The notes: generated by a model not told the origin, from the letters alone. Positions 36,151 to 45,050 are shown, counted from the stretch's first letter. The stretch: 64,000 nucleotides of DNA from Longimicrobiaceae bacterium (GCA_036375715.1 DASVBS010000060.1:124001-188000); one strand, 5' to 3'. Numbers and translations are program-made.

Positions 36151-36417
36151 ACGAATTACGAATTACGAATTACGAATTACGAATTACGAATTACGAATTA
36201 CGAATTAGTCGCGGCAATTTTGCATTTTGAATGACGCAGCGGCCATCCCGGTCGTCTTGCCATAGCCTGAGTCGGTCGCCGCGCTTCCGTTGTCTGTTTT
36301 TCAGTCGGCCGAACTTCCGGTTGCGTAATCTACAACTCATAATCCGCTACCTATAACCCGTAATTCGTAATTCGTAATTCCTGCCGCCCGCCGCACTAAT
36401 TCAGAATTTTAAATTCC
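36151..36417. repeat. Paired inverted heptamer arrays, element C
   Basis: Left: eight perfect head-to-tail copies of ACGAATT (36151-36206), followed by AATTTTGCATTTTGAATG of the element-A type. Right: three perfect copies of CGTAATT (36359-36379), the inverted form, then another AT-rich AATTC block (36397-36417) just before the cheW-like gene. The spacer between arms is about 150 bases. The element splits the operon between cheD and the second CheW-like gene. Confidence 0.85.
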
Positions 36418-36422
36418 AGCCG

Positions 36423-36815
36423 ATGCGTCTGCTCACCTTTTCGCTCGCGGAGACCGTCCACGCGGTGGAGCTGTCCACCGTGGAGGGGGTGGCGCGTTGG
36501 GAGGAGGTCGAGGGGCGCGGGCTGCCGTTGTTGGACCTGGCGCGGTGGCTCGGGTATGGGGGAGAGGAGGATCGGCAGGAGGGGCGGGCCCCGGTGCTGG
36601 TGCTGCAGGCTGGCGGGCGACGGGCGCTGATGCGGGTCGACCGATCCGGTGAGGTACTCGAGGTGGCTACGGACGCCGCCCGGGATCCGCCGGAGATCTT
36701 TCCGCGCCACCTGTTGAAGGGGGTGATCGAGCACGGGGGTGGACTGGTGGTGTGGCTCGACGGAGAGGCCCTGGTTCAGGAGGCCTGGAGGTCGGCCCGA
36801 GAGGAGCCGGCATGA
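36423..36815 (+). CDS. Short CheW-like protein
   Basis: A 130-residue, rather divergent CheW-like domain. It starts MRLLTFSLAETVHAVELSTVEGVARW, has LPLLDLARWLGYGGEE and APVLVLQAGGRRALMRVDRSGEVLEV, and ends in a short basic tail. Compared with the first CheW it lacks the insertion. It may compete for CheA or serve a different array. It follows repeat element C after 5 bases and couples to the next TPR gene through ATGA. Confidence 0.78.
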   Translation: MRLLTFSLAETVHAVELSTVEGVARWEEVEGRGLPLLDLARWLGYGGEEDRQEGRAPVLVLQAGGRRALMRVDRSGEVLEVATDAARDPPEIFPRHLLKGVIEHGGGLVVWLDGEALVQEAWRSAREEPA

Positions 36816-37759
36816 CTGCCGCGGATTATCTGCGGGACCGCTACGAGACGCTGGTGCGCGAGGTCGAACGGCTCGATCGATCGACCCCGGCCGAGCAGCG
36901 GAGCGAGCTCCGGCGACGAATCATCGACCTGTACCACGAGGTGGATGCTGCTGCCGCGCGCCTGCTCGAGTTACGTGAGTCCGTGCAGGAGCTGGGTGAG
37001 CGCTACCGAAGCTCCGTCGCCTCGATCGTGACGATTGCCGCATCCGGGTCGACCGACGCCGCTCAACCAGCGGACGGTTCCGCGCTCGCCCGGGCCGACG
37101 ATCTGGACGTGTCGACGTATCTCGACCGTGCCTGGAACCGGTTGGCCAGCTGCCGGTACGAGGATGCCCTGGCCGAGGTGAACCGGGCGCTCGAGAGGGT
37201 GCCGGGCAGCGAGGATGCCGCAACTTTGCGCGGGTGGGCTCTGATGCGGCTGGATCGGCTCGAGGAGGCGCGGCAGGCACTCGAGTCGGTGCTCCGCCTG
37301 AACTCCTCTGCGGCGCTGGCACGGGCGAGTCTCGGATACGTGGCTCTACGGGAGGGTCGATTCGCCGAGGCGCTGGAGCATCTCTCCCTCGCCGCGCGGG
37401 ACGCCACGGATCGCAAGGCAGTGCTCTATGCCCATCTCTATCTGGGGATGCTCTACACGCGCCGTGCCCTCTACCGCGACGGCCGCGGTTTCCTGGCACG
37501 GGCGCTCGAGCTGGGGCCCTCGCTGGTGGAGGCCTACTGGGAGATGGGGCGATCGTACTACCTTGAAGGCCAGTTCACGCAAGCGTTGGAGACTTGGCGC
37601 CGCGGCGCCGAGGTGAACCGCTTCGACCCGTGGGGAGAGCGATGCCAGGAAGCGGTCGAGCGGGCGGAGGCGGGTGCGCCGCTTCCGCTCGGATGGGAGG
37701 CCGAGCGGGCCGCCCCGGCATCGTCACCCGATGGCGTGGCCCGCTCCGAGCGGCCGTAG
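36812..37759 (+). CDS. TPR protein with coiled-coil N-terminus
   Basis: A 315-residue cytoplasmic protein. Residues 1-70 are helical and charged (YLRDRYETLVREVERLDRS, then a heptad-rich part), a linker follows, and residues about 105-280 hold four or five TPR repeats such as ALLRGW/ALMRLDRLEEARQALESVLRLN. The C-terminal end is P- and A-rich. As last gene of the operon it overlaps the downstream peptidase gene. Function beyond protein-protein contact is unknown. Confidence 0.8.
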   Translation: MTAADYLRDRYETLVREVERLDRSTPAEQRSELRRRIIDLYHEVDAAAARLLELRESVQELGERYRSSVASIVTIAASGSTDAAQPADGSALARADDLDVSTYLDRAWNRLASCRYEDALAEVNRALERVPGSEDAATLRGWALMRLDRLEEARQALESVLRLNSSAALARASLGYVALREGRFAEALEHLSLAARDATDRKAVLYAHLYLGMLYTRRALYRDGRGFLARALELGPSLVEAYWEMGRSYYLEGQFTQALETWRRGAEVNRFDPWGERCQEAVERAEAGAPLPLGWEAERAAPASSPDGVARSERP

Positions 37760-38742
37760 GGTCAACGCGGCGTTGGCTCTGGCTCGCCTCGCTGGTAGTG
37801 CTGGCGACCACTGCGAATGCGGGTGCCGCACAGCTCTCGTCGGGAGATCCAGCGCTGCAGTCGCTACGCAGCGGCCCCATAGAGGTTCAGTTCTGGCCGG
37901 GACACCGCCCCCTGGCCGAGCGCACTCTCCGCGCGGCCGCGGCGCCCCTGCGGCTGCCCGGCATCACCCCGGCTGCGCCCGCGCCGCGGGCAACCGTGGT
38001 GCTGGCCCCCACCCCTTCCGCCTTCGATTCGCTGACGCACGGGGCGCCTCACTGGAGCGCCGGCGTCGCGGTTCCGGCAGAGCGGAGAATCGTCCTTCCA
38101 GCCTTCTCCTCCGCGCGCACGCCTCTCGGTGACCCCCTGATCGCGCTCCGGCACGAGCTGGTGCACCTCGCACTCAACGCCGCGGTGCCCGGCCGCGTGC
38201 CGCGCTGGTTCGACGAGGGGTATGCCACCTGGGCATCCGGGGAGTGGGACCAGGGTAGGGGGTGGGAGATCCGTCTGGCGCTGCTGGCTGGTGGCGCGCC
38301 TCCGCTGGACAGCCTGCGGCTGGGCTGGCCGGGGGAGGAGGCCGACGCGCGGCTGGCGTACCTGCTTTCCGCCAGCGCAGTGAGCTATCTGGCCCAGCGG
38401 GGCGGCCCGGACTCCTTTGCCGCCTTCTTCGCGGCCTGGCGCCAGAGCGGCGACTTCGACACCGCCCTGCGCGGCACCTACGGTCTCACCCTCACCCAGT
38501 TCGAGCGCGACTGGCGCGGGATGGTGAAGCGCCGCTATGGGTGGCTGCTCGCCCTCTCCCAGATGGGCGTGATCTGGGGCCTGGTCGCCCTCCTGCTGGT
38601 GCTGCTCACCTGGCCCCGCCGCCGCCGCAACCGCGAGAAGCTGCGGAAGATGCAGATCGAGGAGTGGGTGGAGGAGTGGGCGGATGAGGTGGACGGCAGA
38701 CAAGGAGAAGAGGAGACAAGGAGACAAGGAGTGGTTGAGTGA
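37693..38742 (+). CDS. Membrane-anchored peptidase MA-like zinc protease
   Basis: A 349-residue protein with an N-terminal signal or anchor segment (RRWLWLASLVVLATTANAGA, about residues 35-54). It has a gluzincin site: HELVH at 154-158 and E175 in WFDEGYATWASGEW, which supplies the third zinc ligand. A hydrophobic helix near 296-318 and a basic stop-transfer follow, then an acidic tail. ATG at 37693 overlaps the previous gene by 67 bases; longer starts are less likely. The last codons (GRQGEEETRRQGVVE) and stop lie within repeat array D, so the 3' end has been captured by repeats. Confidence 0.82.
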   Translation: MGGRAGRPGIVTRWRGPLRAAVGSTRRWLWLASLVVLATTANAGAAQLSSGDPALQSLRSGPIEVQFWPGHRPLAERTLRAAAAPLRLPGITPAAPAPRATVVLAPTPSAFDSLTHGAPHWSAGVAVPAERRIVLPAFSSARTPLGDPLIALRHELVHLALNAAVPGRVPRWFDEGYATWASGEWDQGRGWEIRLALLAGGAPPLDSLRLGWPGEEADARLAYLLSASAVSYLAQRGGPDSFAAFFAAWRQSGDFDTALRGTYGLTLTQFERDWRGMVKRRYGWLLALSQMGVIWGLVALLLVLLTWPRRRRNREKLRKMQIEEWVEEWADEVDGRQGEEETRRQGVVE

Positions 38743-38790
38743 GGGAGGCGTGACGGGTGACAAGGGGACAAGGAGACAAGGGGACAAGGA
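38699..38790. repeat. Tandem octamer array, element D left arm
   Basis: GACAAGGA/GACAAGGG units repeat with an 8-base period. The first ones encode the C-terminus of the peptidase gene. A 19-base stretch GAGAAGAGGAGACAAGGAG (38705-38723) is a perfect inverted match of 40006-40024 on the other side of the luxR remnant. A CGGGTGAACGGG direct repeat (38796-38807 and 39884-39895) also flanks it. Confidence 0.8.
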
Positions 38791-38862
38791 ATGAGCGGGT
38801 GAACGGGCGAACGCTGACGTAGAGTCCCGCGCGGCTAGTATCCGGCGCTCGCTAGCACCTAC

Positions 38863-39841
38863 TCACCTCGTCATCCCCTCACGCCGCCCCTGGCGCAGGG
38901 CCGCTTCCTGCAACACCTTCGCGACCTCGCGACGAGAGCTCACACCGAGTTTGAGGAAAACCTGCTCTGTGTGACGTTTTGCGGTGTGGTCGCTGATTAC
39001 CAGAGACTCGGCGATTTCTCTATTGGTAGAGCCACGCGCGAGATGTAGTGCAACCTGCGCCTGTCTCTTCGTAAGCCCGAATTTCTCCTGAAGTTGTTTC
39101 ACTGACGGACTCTGGTGTGCCAGGTGGTCCACCACTACAGGGACCGCTGGAGTAGGCATCATGGCCTCTCCGATCAAAACTGCCCTCAATTGGTACGCTC
39201 CGCTTGAAGTAGTCACGACCTCGGCAGGATTCTCTGGAACCTTTGATCGCTTTGGGCGACGACTACGGGTATCGACTCGTGTCGCGAGAGCTTTTGCCGC
39301 GTCAACAAGGGGTTGACGCTCTGGCTCCCGCTCGAGTATGCGGCGCAGATGGGCATTCACGTGCGCAATGACGCCTTCGCACGTGATGATGAGAACACCC
39401 TGTGAAACCTCGTCGATCAACCTTCCAGAATGCTTCGCCTTGCCGTCCGATGCGCAGCCAGCCTGTGACTCCTGTCTTGAATGCTGGAAGAAGAACGCTG
39501 AGCAGGGTGGCTCCGAAGTCGGAGAATCGCTCGGCCCCGTAGGTCGATCGTTGGAGGTAAACCCCGGCCGTTCCCATGCCGACACCCGGCTCGAAGGTCA
39601 GCCCTGCCGCGTCCTCAAATCGCTGAGGGATGCAGAAATCATTGTAGAACTCGCTGTTTTTGAACGTTTTCAGTTCTTCTCTTGAGGGGAAGTGAAGGGT
39701 CCGGGTCCACACCTCCAACCTCTTCTTGTTGTTCTTCCGAGCGAGACCTGGATCCACCCTTACGAAGTAGTTTGCGTAAAGCTCTACGAAATCTCTCCCG
39801 AGGTCCGTCCGGTGAATCGGAGTTTCGGGATTGACCGGCAA
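38863..39841 (-). pseudogene. Decayed LuxR-type regulator
   Basis: Remnant of a LuxR-family regulator, broken in two places. The C-terminal helix-turn-helix is clean: LTKRQAQVALHLARGSTNREIAESLVISDHTAKRHTEQVFLKLGVSSRREV. The middle (SEFYNDFCIPQRFEDAAGLTFEPGVGMG) lies in a different frame; joining WKVD to LIDEVSQGV near 39430 needs a one-base change. The 5' end stops at a TGA next to the repeats and lacks the expected first domain. GC content is clearly lower than nearby genes. It probably arrived by transfer and is no longer functional. Confidence 0.72.
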
Positions 39842-39952
39842 CAGGAAGCTTGTGACGCGGTGCGTCCAGTGAGAGATCCATCACGGGTGAACGGGTGAGT
39901 CGGCTGCCGACGCTCAGAGCTTCCCTGCACGCGCGGAGCCGGCGCCACGGAT

Positions 39953-40051
39953 CACCTTCTCACCTTGTCGCCCCGTCACCCCGTCTCCTTGTCCACTGTC
40001 CGTCACTCCTTGTCTCCTCTTCTCGTGTCTCCTTGTCTTGTCTGCTCCTCC
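39953..40051. repeat. Tandem octamer array, element D right arm
   Basis: CCTTGTCTCCTTGTC-type units, the inverted complement of the left arm (38699-38790). CTCCTTGTCTCCTCTTCTC at 40006-40024 pairs exactly with 38705-38723. The array lies between the truncated 5' end of the luxR remnant and a small membrane protein gene. Confidence 0.8.
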
Positions 40052-40073
40052 ATCCTCCCGTTAACTTCCAGCC

Positions 40074-40280
40074 ATGGCACGCTCGAATCCATCCGTGGCG
40101 CCCGCGGAGGGCGGGGAAGGACAGGTTCAGTTCAGCTTGCTGAACTGGGTGCTGCTCGCGGCGGCGGTGGTGGCCATCGTGGCGGGATTCTTCCTGCTCT
40201 CGGGCGGTTCGACGATCGCGGCCCCGCTGCTGCTGGTGCTCGGATACGTGATCCTGATGCCGCTGGGCATCATCCTGTAG
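40074..40280 (+). CDS. Small two-helix membrane protein, DUF3098-like
   Basis: A 68-residue protein with a polar N-terminus (about 20 residues) and two membrane segments: LLNWVLLAAAVVAIVAGFFLL (about 22-42) and APLLLVLGYVILMPLGIIL (about 49-67) joined by SGGS. This layout resembles DUF3098 proteins of Bacteroidetes, but the match is by eye only. It ends 16 bases before tRNA-Val, so the two may share a transcript. Function unknown. Confidence 0.7.
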   Translation: MARSNPSVAPAEGGEGQVQFSLLNWVLLAAAVVAIVAGFFLLSGGSTIAAPLLLVLGYVILMPLGIIL

Positions 40281-40296
40281 TGCGAGGAAAGTTTTC

Positions 40297-40371
40297 GGGC
40301 GCTTAGCTCAGCTGGTCCAGAGCACCTCGTTTACACCGAGGGGGTCGGGGGTTCGAATCCCTCAGCGCCCA
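40297..40371 (+). tRNA. tRNA-Val (TAC)
   Basis: A 75-base cloverleaf with anticodon TAC at 40332-40334 in a CCTCG/CGAGG stem. Acceptor GGGCGCT pairs with AGCGCCC, and the T arm GGGGG/CCCTC has one wobble. CCA is not encoded. It is placed after the small membrane protein and followed by a hairpin terminator. Confidence 0.95.
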
Positions 40372-40396
40372 TTCCGTTCGACCTTCCACGGAAGAG

Positions 40397-40430
40397 ACGC
40401 CGGCCCATAATGGCGCCGGCGTTCGTGGTT
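40397..40430 (+). terminator. Hairpin terminator after tRNA-Val
   Basis: ACGCCGGC (40397-40404) pairs with GCCGGCGT (40415-40422) around a 10-base loop, followed by TCGTGGTTTCC. The rest up to 40670 shows no gene. Confidence 0.6.
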
Positions 40431-40670
40431 TCCGTCGCTCGAGACGGCCCCGCCCAGCTTGTGTCACTCCCTCAGCCCGCCGGCGGCTGAGGGATCCGCG
40501 ACCCGCGGCCTCGTGCCATGGTTGCCTGGGCTCGGATTCACCAGGCAGGTGGAGTGGTCACGTCACGCGCGGCGGCGTCGAACGGTGGGTGACCGACAAA
40601 GGGCGGAACGAGGCGGATCGCTGCCGGGGTTCACGGTCTCCGGACCGAGCCGCGCCCTCCCGGGGGATCG

Positions 40671-41582
40671 ATGAACGACGGAAAGCGCGGAATGCTCTTC
40701 GCGACCGGTGCCTACCTCGCCTGGGGGTTGCTGCCGGTGTACTGGAAGAGCCTGCAGCAGGTCCCCGCCGACGAGATCCTGGCGCACCGGATGACCTGGT
40801 CGCTGGGGTTCGTGGCCATCCTCCTCGCCGCGCGCGGTCACTGGGGGTGGCTTCGATCGGTGCTGGGCGATCGGCGGGTGCTGCTGACCTTCACGGCCTC
40901 GGCGCTGCTGCTCTCGGCCAACTGGTTCCTCTACATCTGGGCGGTCAACGCCGATCACGTGGTGGAGACCAGCCTCGGCTACTTCATCAATCCGCTGGTG
41001 AACGTGGTACTGGGGATGGTCTTCCTGCGAGAGCGGCTGCGGCCTGTGCAGACGGTGGCGCTTCTGACGGCGGCCGCGGGGGTGCTATACCTGACCGTCA
41101 ACCACGGACGATTGCCGTGGATCGCGCTGGGACTCGCCTTCTCCTTCGGCCTCTACGGCCTGCTGCGAAAGACGGCGACGCTGAGCTCGTTGGAAGGGCT
41201 GGCGCTGGAGACGCTGGTCCTCTTCCTTCCGGCGCTCCTCTATCTCCTGTATCTCGAGCTGGAGGGGCGCGCCAGCTTCGCCCACGCGGGGGCGACGACC
41301 TCGCTCCTGCTTGCCCTGGCGGGCGCCGCGACGGCCATCCCCCTGCTGCTCTTCGCCTCGGGCGCACGTCTCATCTCCATGACGGTCCTGGGCGTGCTGC
41401 AGTACATCGCCCCCACCCTGCAGTTCCTGCTCGGCGTCTTCGTCTACGACGAAGAGCTGACGACCGAGCGGCTGATCGGCTTCTGTTTCGTCTGGGTCGC
41501 CCTGCTCATCTTCGCCGGTGAGGGAATCGCCCATCGGCAAGCAGCGCTACGCTCCCCTCCCTACGCCCTGGACAACCAATGA
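40671..41582 (+). CDS. rarD: RarD family EamA-type transporter
   Basis: A 303-residue inner-membrane permease with ten hydrophobic segments arranged as two EamA repeats. RarD hallmarks are GAYLAWGLLPVYWKSL at the start, HRMTWS, SANWFLYIWAVNADHVVETSLGYFINPLVNVVLG, and LGVLQYIAPTLQFLLGVFVY. RarD was first described in chloramphenicol-sensitive strains; the natural substrate is not known. The stop overlaps the esterase start as ATGA, so the two genes share a transcript. Confidence 0.93.
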   Translation: MNDGKRGMLFATGAYLAWGLLPVYWKSLQQVPADEILAHRMTWSLGFVAILLAARGHWGWLRSVLGDRRVLLTFTASALLLSANWFLYIWAVNADHVVETSLGYFINPLVNVVLGMVFLRERLRPVQTVALLTAAAGVLYLTVNHGRLPWIALGLAFSFGLYGLLRKTATLSSLEGLALETLVLFLPALLYLLYLELEGRASFAHAGATTSLLLALAGAATAIPLLLFASGARLISMTVLGVLQYIAPTLQFLLGVFVYDEELTTERLIGFCFVWVALLIFAGEGIAHRQAALRSPPYALDNQ

Positions 41583-43006
41583 TCCCTCCCATACGCCCTC
41601 ACTGCGTCCTGCGGCTCGGATCCGTCTTCCTGCTGGCTGCCGCGACCGCCTCGTCCGCCGCTGCTCAGCGGCCGGATTCGGCCGAGCGGGCCGCCATAGC
41701 CGCCGCCACCGCCGCAGACCACCGGCGGATGATGGATCTGCTGGGGATCACCTCGCTGCGGCCCGGACCCTCGGGCAATCCCGAAGCTCCGAACGCGGCC
41801 AACAGCGACGAGTCGAAGGTTCCGCCGTATACCCTCCCCGATCCGCTCGTGCTGGAGAACGGCCGCCGCGTCACGACACCACGGGAGTGGTGGGAGCTCC
41901 GTCGGCCGGAGATCGTCGAGCTGTTTGACCGGGAGGTCTACGGTCGGGTGCCCGAGGATGTCCCGGCGGTGCGCTGGGAGGTGGCGAGCGTCACCGAGGA
42001 TTCGGTGGGCGACCATCGGGTGGTGGTAAAGAAGCTGGTTGGCCGCGCCGACAACTCCGGGTATCCCGACATCGAGGTGGCGATCGATGCCACCCTCACG
42101 ACCCCGAGCGGTGCGACGGGTCCCGTGCCGGTGATGATCCACTTCGGCTTCTCCCCCCCGCCGGGGTTTCGGCCACCCCCTCCGGCGCGGCCAGGTACCG
42201 CGCCGGAGGGCCCAACCTGGCAGCAACAGCTCCTCGACCGCGGCTGGGGATATGCCGTGCTGGTGCCAACCAGCTACCAGGCCGACAATGGCGCGGGGTT
42301 GACAAAAGGAATCATCGGGCTAACGAATCGCGGACAGTCAAGACGGTCCGACGACTGGGGAGCGTTGCGCGCCTGGGCATGGGGCGTGAGCCGGCTCCTC
42401 GACTACCTGGAGACCGATTCCGCGGTAGACGCGAAGCGGGTGGGGATCGAGGGGCTCTCTCGCTACGGTAAGGCGGCGTTGGTGGCGATGGCGTACGAGC
42501 CCCGTCTCGCGATCGGCTTCATCGGGTCCTCCGGCGCTGGCGGCGCCAAGATCCTGCGCCGGATCTTCGGTGAGCAGGTGGAGAACCTCGCCTCATCGGG
42601 CGAATACCACTGGTTCGCGGGGAACTTTCTCAAGTACGCCGGTCCCCTTACCGCGAACGATCTGCCGGTCGATGCTCACGAGCTGATCGCATTGGTCGCA
42701 CCCCGGCCGGTGTTCGTCAGCGTCGGCTCTCCTCAGGTCGAGGGCCAGTGGGTCGATGGGCGCGGGATGTTCCTGGCGGCGGTGCACGCTGGACCGGTCT
42801 ATCGGCGCCTGGGTAAGAAGGACCTCGGTACCTCGACCTTTCCGCCCATGGAAACGCCTCTCGTCGACGGGGAGATTGCCTTCCGCCAGCACGCGGGAGG
42901 GCATACGACCGGGCCGAACTGGCCGACCTTTCTGGACTGGGCCGAACGGTACATCGGGGCGTCCGCATCCGCCGTGGCTCGCCCGGAATCGGCGGGGGTT
43001 CCTTGA
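41579..43006 (+). CDS. Secreted CE15-like glucuronoyl esterase
   Basis: A 475-residue secreted alpha/beta hydrolase. An N-terminal signal peptide (about residues 8-30, ending in AAAQ) is followed by a linker and the catalytic domain. The nucleophile S294 is in EGLSRYGKAALVAMAYEPR, the SSGAGGAK segment matches CE15, and H442 in QHAGGHTTG is the candidate histidine. CE15 enzymes cleave the ester between lignin and 4-O-methyl-glucuronoxylan. The substrate here is inferred. It overlaps rarD by ATGA, an unusual partner. Confidence 0.87.
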   Translation: MIPPIRPHCVLRLGSVFLLAAATASSAAAQRPDSAERAAIAAATAADHRRMMDLLGITSLRPGPSGNPEAPNAANSDESKVPPYTLPDPLVLENGRRVTTPREWWELRRPEIVELFDREVYGRVPEDVPAVRWEVASVTEDSVGDHRVVVKKLVGRADNSGYPDIEVAIDATLTTPSGATGPVPVMIHFGFSPPPGFRPPPPARPGTAPEGPTWQQQLLDRGWGYAVLVPTSYQADNGAGLTKGIIGLTNRGQSRRSDDWGALRAWAWGVSRLLDYLETDSAVDAKRVGIEGLSRYGKAALVAMAYEPRLAIGFIGSSGAGGAKILRRIFGEQVENLASSGEYHWFAGNFLKYAGPLTANDLPVDAHELIALVAPRPVFVSVGSPQVEGQWVDGRGMFLAAVHAGPVYRRLGKKDLGTSTFPPMETPLVDGEIAFRQHAGGHTTGPNWPTFLDWAERYIGASASAVARPESAGVP

Positions 43007-43418
43007 CGCGTGGGGGCGGTCGGAACATCTTTTCTCGCTGTCGTTTCTCCACTTAGACTCAATCGGCCCGCCTGGAGCCTGGTGCCTCGAACCTCGATCG
43101 CCCTGCTGATCATGCCGTTGCTGCCAGGAATGCCCCGGGTTGTTGGAAGCAGGGTCAGCTGCCGATACGATCGAGTCGTGGCGGGGATCACCGTCCCGGC
43201 CTGGCACTAGGTCTCCGCAGTCATTCGCGTTGCATGTCCCTGTCGAGTGTTGACCCACGGCGCCAGCGTCTCCGCCCGAGGCGCCCTGGCGCGATTGCCC
43301 GTACGCAAAGGGGGAGTTCTGCGGCGGTGCCCCCGTCGTCGTGCCACGTTCCGCTCCAACGCGTGGCTCGCCTCGGTACTCCGCACCCCTCGCTCACCTT
43401 CACCCGGAGCGCTCTATA
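43007..43418. other. 412-base intergenic region before the NSS transporter
   Basis: No supported gene. I looked for a glycine riboswitch, since these often precede NSS transporters, and saw none of its conserved elements. TATAGT at 43415-43420 overlaps the GTG start but has no matching -35 box. Confidence 0.5.
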
Positions 43419-45050
43419 GTGAGTCACAACCCTTCGAATCCCAACGAAGCCTGGGGAACCCGCATCGGGCTCATTCTCGCCATGGCGGGCAACGCCGTGG
43501 GGCTGGGGAACTTCCTGCGATTCCCCACCCAGGCCGCCAGCAACGGCGGCGGCTCATTCATGATCGCCTACTTCGTCGCGCTCTTCCTGCTCGGCATTCC
43601 GTTGATGTGGATCGAGTGGGGGATCGGGCGAAACGGCGGCCGGTTTCGCAAGGGACATATTCCGGGCATGTTCGCCGCCCTCTGGCACCATCCTGCCGCC
43701 AAGTACGTCGGCGTCATCGGGATGGTGATCCCGCTGGTGGTGATGATCTACTACACCTACATCGAGAGCTGGACGCTGGCCTTCACCTGGTTCTCGCTGT
43801 CGCGGGACTACTGGGGGAACACCACGCAGGCGGCGATGACCGACTACCTGCGGTCCTTCCAGGGGATCGGAGGGAGCGGCCAGCACGCGTGGTACACCCC
43901 GTTCGCGTTCTTCCTGGTCACTCTCGGAATCAACATCTGGGTCCTGTCGCGGGGGATCTCCGGCGGGATCGAGCGGCTCGCCCGCATCGGGATGCCGATC
44001 CTCTTCCTCTTCGCCATCGTCCTGGCAGTGACGGTGTTGTTGCTCCCGGCGGGTCCGGGTGGGGAAACCGCTTTCCAGGGGCTGGAGTTCATCTACGCTC
44101 CCGACCTCTCGCGGTTGGACGAGCCGAGGGTCTGGCTGGCGGCCGCGGGGCAGATCTTCTTCACCCTCTCGGTGGGCATGGGGACGCTGCAGGCTTACGC
44201 CTCCTACCTCTCCAAGAAGGACGACATCGCTTTGTCGGGCATCGCCACCGCGGCCACCAACGAGACCGCTGAGGTCGTCCTCGGCGGCACGATCGCCATC
44301 CCGGCGGCGGTGGTCTTCTTCGGTGTGAGCGGCGCGACTGCCGTGGCGCAGTCCGGCTCCTTCAACCTGGCTTTCGCTTCGATGCCGGTGGTCTTCCAGC
44401 AGCTCCCGCTGGGCAACATTCTCGGGGCGATGTGGTTCGGGCTTCTCTTCTTTGCCGGGATCACCTCGTCGGTGGCGATGCTCACCCCGATCGTGGCCTT
44501 CTTCCGTGAGGAGTTCGGATTTAGCCGCGAGCCAGTGGCCTGGCTGATGGGCTTGGTCACGCTGTGCTTCGGCTTGATGCACATCGTCTGGCTCGAGCAC
44601 GGCTTCCTGGACGAATGGGACTACTGGGGCGGAACGTTCGGCCTGGTGTTGATGGCGGTGGTGGAAGTGGTCCTTTTCATGTGGGTCTTCAAGCCGGAGA
44701 ATGCCTGGCGTAGCATCCACCAGGGCGCTGACATTCGCATTCCTTCCATCTTCAAGTTCGTGATGACGTGGATCACCCCGGCCTACCTGATGGTGATCCT
44801 GGGGTGGTGGGGGATTGCGGACGCGATTCCGATCCTTCGTCTCGAGCGCTCGGCAGGGGGCGGGCCGGTCGATCCGGAGGCGATGCCGTACATCCTGATG
44901 TCGCGCGGCGTGATCCTGTTCTTTGCGGTGGTCTTCCTCTTCCTGATCCGGCTGGCCTGGAAGCGCAACAACTACGACGAGCGGGCCGGATTCGTGGAGG
45001 TCGAGGATGCGGCGCTGGCGGTTCCCGCGGGTAAGGAGGCGGTGGTATGA
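43419..45050 (+). CDS. Sodium-dependent NSS-family transporter
   Basis: A 543-residue inner-membrane transporter of the neurotransmitter:sodium symporter family. The first helix has the signature GNAVGLGNFLRFP with the unwound sodium site, and about twelve hydrophobic segments follow, including AAGQIFFTLSVGMGTLQAYASY and the ETAEVVLGG segment. Substrate is probably an amino acid (LeuT, MetP and TnaT are relatives). A GTG start at 43419 has GGAG upstream. It is coupled by ATGA to a MetS-like small subunit, as in the MetPS methionine transporter of Corynebacterium. Confidence 0.93.
   Translation: MSHNPSNPNEAWGTRIGLILAMAGNAVGLGNFLRFPTQAASNGGGSFMIAYFVALFLLGIPLMWIEWGIGRNGGRFRKGHIPGMFAALWHHPAAKYVGVIGMVIPLVVMIYYTYIESWTLAFTWFSLSRDYWGNTTQAAMTDYLRSFQGIGGSGQHAWYTPFAFFLVTLGINIWVLSRGISGGIERLARIGMPILFLFAIVLAVTVLLLPAGPGGETAFQGLEFIYAPDLSRLDEPRVWLAAAGQIFFTLSVGMGTLQAYASYLSKKDDIALSGIATAATNETAEVVLGGTIAIPAAVVFFGVSGATAVAQSGSFNLAFASMPVVFQQLPLGNILGAMWFGLLFFAGITSSVAMLTPIVAFFREEFGFSREPVAWLMGLVTLCFGLMHIVWLEHGFLDEWDYWGGTFGLVLMAVVEVVLFMWVFKPENAWRSIHQGADIRIPSIFKFVMTWITPAYLMVILGWWGIADAIPILRLERSAGGGPVDPEAMPYILMSRGVILFFAVVFLFLIRLAWKRNNYDERAGFVEVEDAALAVPAGKEAVV

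Noticed and set aside
36151-36206. CRISPR array
   Set aside because: Units are 7 bases long and directly adjacent, with no spacers and no cas genes.
39639-39884. 81-codon minus-strand gene at the 5' end of the luxR remnant
   Set aside because: It is out of frame with the recognisable LuxR middle section and looks like a by-product of the truncation.
38699-40051. Insertion sequence
   Set aside because: There is no transposase; the inverted repeats are parts of tandem arrays and the enclosed gene is a regulator remnant.
43007-43418. Glycine riboswitch before the NSS transporter
   Set aside because: The conserved aptamer segments could not be found, and no pairing of the right form is visible.
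43415-43420. TATAGT as -10 box of the NSS transporter
   Set aside because: It overlaps the GTG start codon and no -35 box lies 15-19 bases upstream.
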